Positions 31,508 to 31,546 of a DNA stretch of 31,546 nt are shown here, one piece after another. The first letter of the stretch is position 1. Each line of letters opens with the position of its first letter. Location: the NCBI GenBank assembly GCA_036389695.1, contig DASVWG010000015.1, forward strand, positions 1 through 31,546, in the 5' to 3' direction. Under the pieces are notes generated by a model that was not told the DNA's origin, made no database searches, and saw only the letters and a program-made list of their open reading frames with translations. The translations under genes were made by a program, and so were the position numbers. This stretch comes from JALZHR01 sp036389695. GTDB lineage: Bacteria; Acidobacteriota; Blastocatellia; Pyrinomonadales; Pyrinomonadaceae.

Positions 31508-31546
31508 CGATACATTTTCAAGAGATGTTGACTCGAAATGCAATCG

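Overview
This window looks like chromosomal DNA of a moderately GC-rich, Gram-negative-type soil bacterium, most likely an Acidobacteriota member of the Blastocatellia type. That placement is inferred from gene content: giant Ser/Thr kinases carrying TolB-N/FlgO-like and TPR modules, an ECF sigma factor of the kinase-linked type, TolB-like PD40 propellers, and many small signal-peptide proteins. No rRNA, tRNA, CRISPR array, transposase, plasmid or phage gene was found.

Layout. Positions 1-5.1 kb carry plus-strand secreted proteins and one O-methyltransferase, separated by elaborate inverted repeats. Positions 5.2-10.6 kb hold a minus-strand soluble kinase with three copies of a ~460-residue FlgO/TPR module. 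Positions 10.8-15.7 kb return to the plus strand: a PD40 propeller protein, a secreted lipase-like hydrolase, a lipoprotein and a small membrane protein. Positions 16.1-21.3 kb hold a second minus-strand kinase, with a transmembrane segment, a six-bladed-type propeller and two FlgO/TPR modules. A secreted amidohydrolase follows on the minus strand. At 23.3-27.5 kb lies a tight plus-strand operon of ECF sigma factor, one-module kinase and alpha/beta hydrolase, joined by 14-nt and 4-nt overlaps. The right end holds small secreted or membrane proteins and an AT-rich RelA/SpoT-type alarmone synthetase gene.

Two patterns are not explained by standard annotation. First, six plus-strand genes (starts at 1611, 3283, 4112, 10820, 12669 and 14784), all encoding exported proteins, share a bipartite upstream element GATACTTTT-N11/12-TACGC-YTTA, 60-96 nt before the ATG. 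Its geometry resembles an ECF-type promoter, so it may be an envelope or secretion regulon. Second, almost every gap between transcription units holds a different inverted repeat built from short tandem units: 21-bp units in a head-to-head array at 1015-1452, 7-bp units at 14594-14707, 9-bp units at 15963-16048, and three nested hairpin families at 3808-4010.

The sigma factor lacks the usual acidic motif in region 2.2 and has QPT there instead. By analogy with the EcfP-PknT pair of Vibrio parahaemolyticus, the co-encoded kinase may activate it by threonine phosphorylation. The three kinases carry one, two and three copies of the same sensory/scaffold module, which suggests modular duplication inside one family.
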